This document shows positions 59,776-64,000 of a stretch of DNA of 64,000 nt, piece after piece. Under the pieces are notes generated by a model. It was not told the DNA's origin. It did not search any database and was given only the letters and a program-made list of their open reading frames with translations. Location of the stretch: assembly GCF_036669915.1 (NCBI RefSeq), contig NC_089319.1:7507846-7571845 (forward strand). Reading direction: 5' to 3'. The DNA comes from Pocillopora verrucosa (taxonomy: Eukaryota; Cnidaria; Anthozoa; Scleractinia; Pocilloporidae). Numbering within the stretch: the first letter of the stretch is position 1; each line of letters begins with the position of its first letter. The position numbers were made by a program, and so were the translations under genes.

Positions 59776-60651
59776 CTTTATTCATTACAAGTCACTTGCA
59801 CTACAAGTCTCTAGCTGAAATCAATTAATTTGCACACTTGGTCATTTTTCTTTCAGTTTAGGAAGTGGTACATTAGCTGCCTGGCCAGTGGCTCAATGGC
59901 TTGTGTTAATGTCTTGCTTTCCTGTGGAAATGATGACAAGGCATTGAAGCTTGACAGGGAAAGTACCTTTGATGAATTTAGAGCACGAGTGAAGTCTTTG
60001 TTTCCACATTTGCCAGAGGTCAGTAGAGGGTAACTTGACCTTAAACCATTTCACAAGCATCAGAATGATAAGGCCAGAAAGTAGGGAGAGCTCTGCCCCT
60101 TGTCTAAGAAAATCTGGGGACACACTCTCTACAGGTATTTGGCTGAAAATATCACTAGCACAGCATGGAATTGGTTTCATTGGCAAACTTTTAAGTCTTG
60201 GGATCTTTTACAATCATTTTTTTTTTTTTATTATTAACCTTATAAATTGATTTGACATTACAGCAGTGGGACTTTTCCTTGAACCTTTACTTACACTGTA
60301 GTTAATTGGATTGTCACAATTGAAACTGAAATATACAATTCTGACAATTACAAGTTTGAAAAGGAACTAGCTTGAGGACATTTTGAAAAATTTTAGTGGA
60401 TGGAGGGTGCAGTTTCATGTGCACATAAAACACAACAGAGGCACTGTTGCCTTCAACTGTTTTAACACCATATTCATGCTATAGGTCAAATTAATGGCCA
60501 GATTAAATTATATCCAACCAATGTGAATAAACTGAATTTTAACTAATGTTTATTCATCAACTGGAAGACAATTTCAAAGCATCCAACCTCAGAGTAGATG
60601 AATTAGAAATGAATTTAAATCACGTTAAGGTAAGGGTGAATTAGATTTATT

Positions 60652-60859
60652 TTAACCCTTAACTTCCAATATCTGATTGTTATTTCTCCCTTCTAGCTGA
60701 TACACATTTCCATGTGAATTGGCCATGAGAATTTGGTATTAAATCAAGATAACAACCCCTACCTCTAGTGATAAATTTCAGTATTCTCATTACCTGATAA
60801 TGTATGGATAATAAAGAGAGAAGTTACATGATAATCACTTCTAAGAGTTTAAGGGTTGA
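60652..60859. repeat. TTAACCCTTAACTTCC MITE-like repeat
   Basis: In intron 1 of the SMCHD1-like gene; ends TAAGAGTTTAAGGGTTGA. Same family as 7794-8002. Confidence 0.7.
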
Positions 60860-61681
60860 TGAAAGGTAGAAGCAGATATGCTTAAAATTTTGCCTACGGC
60901 ATTTTGTTTCCTGTACACCTCTGTAATGTGATTTTCTTTTTGCAGCACTTTACAATCAGTGATGGAGACTTCAATGAGCTAGACTCTGGAAATTTTCATA
61001 ATGTTAAAAACAGTAGGCTGGAAACATGGTGTCTGGTAAGGATAGATATGTTCTTCTGATGAAGAGTTAAATAAAAGTATTCAGGCAGGCAGTTAATGAA
61101 CAGTTTTCTGAGATGGCAACAACAGATAGTTTTAAAACTTTCCCTCACATTTTTCTTGTAGGTTTTGGAGAGTGTGGCCAGTTAATATTAAACTTTCCAC
61201 TAAGAGAGTTATTTCATAATTTGATAATTAAGTTGTATTTTTTCAGCTCTTAAATATAAACAATCACCTGCTCTCTACCTAGTATCAGAGTTGGGAAATG
61301 TTTACTGTTTTTAAGTTGCATCATATTTCATTTGTCAGGTGCGTAGCTCCAAAGATGAAGCATTCATACTGGACAAACCACACTCTGAACTGATGCGATA
61401 TGATGTGCATCCCAATGCTCTCACTCAGAGTGGGAATTACCATTTCAGTGGTAAGAACATTTAAGAAATGCATGTATGGCAACTGAAGAGTATTTTGAAA
61501 GATTGGTCCAATCATAGTTTACTGAGCAGGCACCTCTGCCCAGCAAACTAAGTTCTCTGCATGGGAATTCAAGCTCAACTTTGTTACTTCAAGCAGCCAG
61601 TTGGCAATTTAACATCATGAAATGGTCACTGAAAATAAATGTAGCACACCATTATTTAAGGTTTTGTTTTCCTTTCTACAG

Positions 61682-61745
61682 CCAGCTACCAAGCCTTTTG
61701 TGAATTTATTGACAACCAGCATAACACTCTAACTGATAATTTAGA
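61682..61745 (+). pseudogene. Partial duplicate of the SMCHD1-like N-box exon
   Basis: The acceptor region and first ~50 exon bases (CCAGCTACCAAGCCTTTTG..) repeat those at 61996. This copy keeps the reading frame (SYQAFCEFIDN) but lacks the rest of the exon, diverging after the IDN codons. No clear donor follows. The other copy has the full exon but is out of frame. Confidence 0.7.
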
Positions 61746-62138
61746 AGAAAGGGGCAGAGTTGAATGGAGGAAAATAGCCAAACATGGGCAGTTTTTGCAA
61801 TGCTCAACTTTTAAAAGCTGCTTTAAAAAGTTTTACTTGGGGACACAGCCAAAATGGCAACTTGCACTGCCAAAAGTTGGCAATTTAAAGCTGTAACAGC
61901 GTATGCTTTAAGCTGTTGGTCACTGAAAATAGATTCATATTAGCACACCACTTATTAAAAAAAGGTTTAAGAGGTTTTGTTTTTCCTTTCTACAGCCAGC
62001 TACCACGCCTTTTGTGAATTTTATTGACAACAGCATCCAGGCAACAAGTACTAACACCTGCAAGGACATGGAAAGAACAGTAGATATTCACTCTTCCTTA
62101 AAGATGGGAGTAAGATTATATCGTAAATTTATAATCCT

Positions 62139-62344
62139 TTGAACCCTAAAAATGACTAACACTTAATTTCTCCTTACAATTTCTCACCCTAAATCAACCA
62201 TGAAGGTCATGAGAATGAAGGAAATAACCGGGCCAAGAAAAAGAAGCTCTTTATTGTAACACAAATTCTCCGCATCACCCCCTAGGAAATTTATAGAGAA
62301 CAGTATGAATAATCTGTATACTGATTTTAAGGTGTAAGGGTTAA
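62139..62344. repeat. MITE-like repeat, diverged copy
   Basis: TTGAACCCTAAAAATG at the left and AAGGTGTAAGGGTTAA at the right, in an intron of the SMCHD1-like gene. Confidence 0.55.
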
Positions 62345-63254
62345 ATGTGTGAAAAATCTTGTGGATGTTCCTTCAACTTGGAACACTTATTGCAAGTTTT
62401 TGCCTCTGATCTAGAAACGATTCGCCATAATTTGACAATGGAGATGGTAGTGACATATGAGGGTCTGAAAGCATTTGCGACCTATTTCCTGGCCCACCAA
62501 GCGGATCGTGGCCTTGAAAATGAGGAAGTGGAGGACCTTATTCCTGCCTGTGTGGATGGCTGTATTTTCCCAGTTTGGGGTGTCGGTGCAACACAAGCAG
62601 TAAGTAGTGAATTGTTTACACTTTGTTTTTAGTGAGCTTAGTTGATGGTGGTGTGGTGTCATAAGAAGTAAATTTTCTACCTACCAGAGGAAGGGCCAAC
62701 GGTGCGGTGACATTTCCAATTTTGGGTCCCTTGCCTGCTTGATTTTTTTCAAGAGTTTCTCTTTTTGTTTGGGGTGTAACAATTGTGGTTATTTGGAATG
62801 CATTTGCTTGGTAGGTGTTTCTAGCCTTGGGGCGATCGCATCAGAAGCGGTTATCACGCAAGAGGTAGGGGGAATGTCCATATGTGGTACGAAATCTCTA
62901 TATCTAAGGTAATTAATAAAACAATTTTCTGGGGTTCTCGGACAATGAAAGCTCTAGGTCAAAAGCGCAAGATGGAAGACGTCGAAATATTCAGATAACT
63001 TTTTCACTGAGTGTCAAGCAAGTATCACCGAGGTATAATTTCCTCGCATCTGATTAGGAAAAGCTCCAACAGCAGCGAAAGAAGCAAAGCCTGTGTTTGG
63101 AGGACTACCGATGGATTTCAGAAATCCGAGCTGAACACCTCCACTTTGGAGCCTGGGGAGGAGGAAAGAATGTCTTAAGAATATTGTGAGAAAAACTTGA
63201 TTTACTGGAACATTAACACAAACTATGTGTGATAAAGCTAGCGTTTGGGTGAAG

Positions 63255-63350
63255 ATGGCGGAATCGTGGTCGGGGTTTTTTCAAGAATTTACTTTAGATC
63301 TTGACAAAACGACTTTGGTACACTTGATGGTATCCCTAGCTTGGGAGTAG
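63255..63350 (+). CDS. Possible first exon of an unrelated nested gene
   Basis: GAAGATGGCGGAATCG is a YY1-like start context, opening MAESWSGFFQEFTLDLDKTT.. for 31 codons to a stop, with a possible donor (TTGATG|GTATCC). No family recognised. It lies inside the SMCHD1-like region and may be chance. Confidence 0.2.
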   Translation: MAESWSGFFQEFTLDLDKTTLVHLMVSLAWE

Positions 63351-64000
63351 CCCTCATTCATAAGGGCCGTTCGAGGCGAGGCGTAACTAGCGTATTTTCG
63401 TCCTCGCGGGAAAGTATGAGGCGCTCGAGAGGCGGCGAGAGGTTTGGAAGGGGACTAGTACTTTATTATTATTAGTGCCAGAACCCCTCAGCTCGCCCCA
63501 AATCTTTTCCCAGGGACGGAGAAACGTGATGGTGGTGATTGATAAGAATTCCTGAAAACACCAACACTCGTGAGTAACACTGACATCAAACTGATGTAAT
63601 GCGTTTTCTTTTCTTCGCAGATTGAGAGAGAGGCTGCATATTCCCAGTTGTAAAACCATGATCATCATCACTGGCCTTCGGGACATTCAACATCAATTCT
63701 ATCAGGCAAGATGATGGGAGTAGTTTGGCGTAGGAATCTTGCGCCACGTCTATCACTTCTATTTGTTTGGCGAAAGAGCCGATCGGAGAAACATGGAGAC
63801 TTCCGTCCCTTGCTAACTCGAGGATCCCTGTACGTCTGCGACTTTGATTACGCTAAGACTGTGCCTCTACATTGTGCCTTGGACCCACGCTTTCCTGTGG
63901 GACTTGAAAAGTTTTCCGTTGGAATGTGAAAAGGAAAACATGACCAAGATTTTTTGTGCAAGATTAATTTTTTTTCCAAATGGTCTGGGTGTGCAGGATA

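Larger units (their letters stand above)
54498..59895. other. Intergenic between Kir D and SMCHD1-like gene
   Basis: 5.4 kb with no supportable gene. It includes a (TAA)n tract (55888-55938) and a dispersed repeat (59622-59775). TCCGCCATTTTCC at about 57539 is a YY1-like motif pointing to the minus strand, but no gene follows it. 5' UTR exons of the SMCHD1-like gene could be here unseen. Confidence 0.45.
59896..64000 (+). pseudogene. SMCHD1-like GHKL-ATPase gene, frame-damaged, runs off window
   Basis: SMCHD1 is a GHKL-ATPase/SMC-hinge chromatin silencer. Exons supported: 59896-60018, 60946-61035, 61339-61450 (ubiquitin-like domain then RYDVHPNALTQSGNYHF, matching the SMCHD1 stretch before the ATPase), 61996-62109 (N-box FIDNSIQATSTN), ~62397-62599 (YEGLKAFATYFLAHQ..WGVGATQA, matching the GVGGKQA motif), 62815-62864 (VFLALGRSHQK), 63621-~63695 (KTMIIITGLRDIQHQF), then HVYHFYLFGE near 63750. 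Damage: an extra T (four for three) shifts the N-box exon into a stop; the DxGxG box is not recognisable; two in-frame stops and at least one shift lie at 63700-63745. Either a decaying paralogue or consensus indel errors. The call is from remembered family sequence. Confidence 0.65.

Overview
The window is nuclear DNA of a cnidarian, most likely a stony coral. It has short exons split by AT-rich introns with GT-AG borders, low gene density and many short dispersed repeats of kinds I associate with coral and anemone genomes. Animal-specific genes are present: a mitochondrial adrenodoxin reductase, inward-rectifier potassium channels, a FEM1 relative, a ciliary dynein-regulatory subunit and a SMCHD1 relative. 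No bacterial, organellar or viral genes were recognised. The species cannot be named from this sequence alone.

Layout from left to right. 1-1628 is a partial duplicate of one exon and its flanking introns from the neighbouring FDXR gene. 2730-10194 (minus) is a complete 16-exon FDXR. It is head-to-head with a 5-exon GPN1 (10387-13841, plus), with 192 bp between the two start codons. 17272-20005 (plus) is a 4-exon IQCD/DRC10-like gene. Four inward-rectifier K+ channel (Kir) genes lie at 23136-24356 (plus), 28390-32022 (minus), 48938-50690 (minus) and 53097-54497 (minus). Two are intronless and two share one intron at the same place in the pore region. 41499-47115 (plus) is a FEM1-like ankyrin gene joined to a coiled-coil made of 21-residue repeats. 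59896-64000 (plus) is a frame-damaged SMCHD1-like gene that runs off the window.

The strangest part is 32.2-39.5 kb. Four arrays of a degenerate 15-bp repeat (core GGACTAGTTAAACGC) alternate with copies of a ~0.6-1.2 kb companion sequence. They form direct and inverted duplications with arms of nearly 2 kb. Inside one arm sits a 1.84-kb foldback element with ~620-bp terminal inverted repeats and a 7-bp target duplication; its empty site survives in the other arm. A diverged copy of the companion sequence lies in the first intron of the FEM1-like gene, so it is a repeat family and not only a local duplication.

The genes are ordinary neighbours and not a pathway. Two local relationships matter: the probable bidirectional FDXR/GPN1 promoter, and the Kir cluster. 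In the cluster, gene structure, the pore-lining rectification residues and the filter-side residues split into the same two classes. Exon borders were derived by hand from splice consensus, reading phase and remembered family sequences. Intergenic stretches are reported as empty where I could support nothing.
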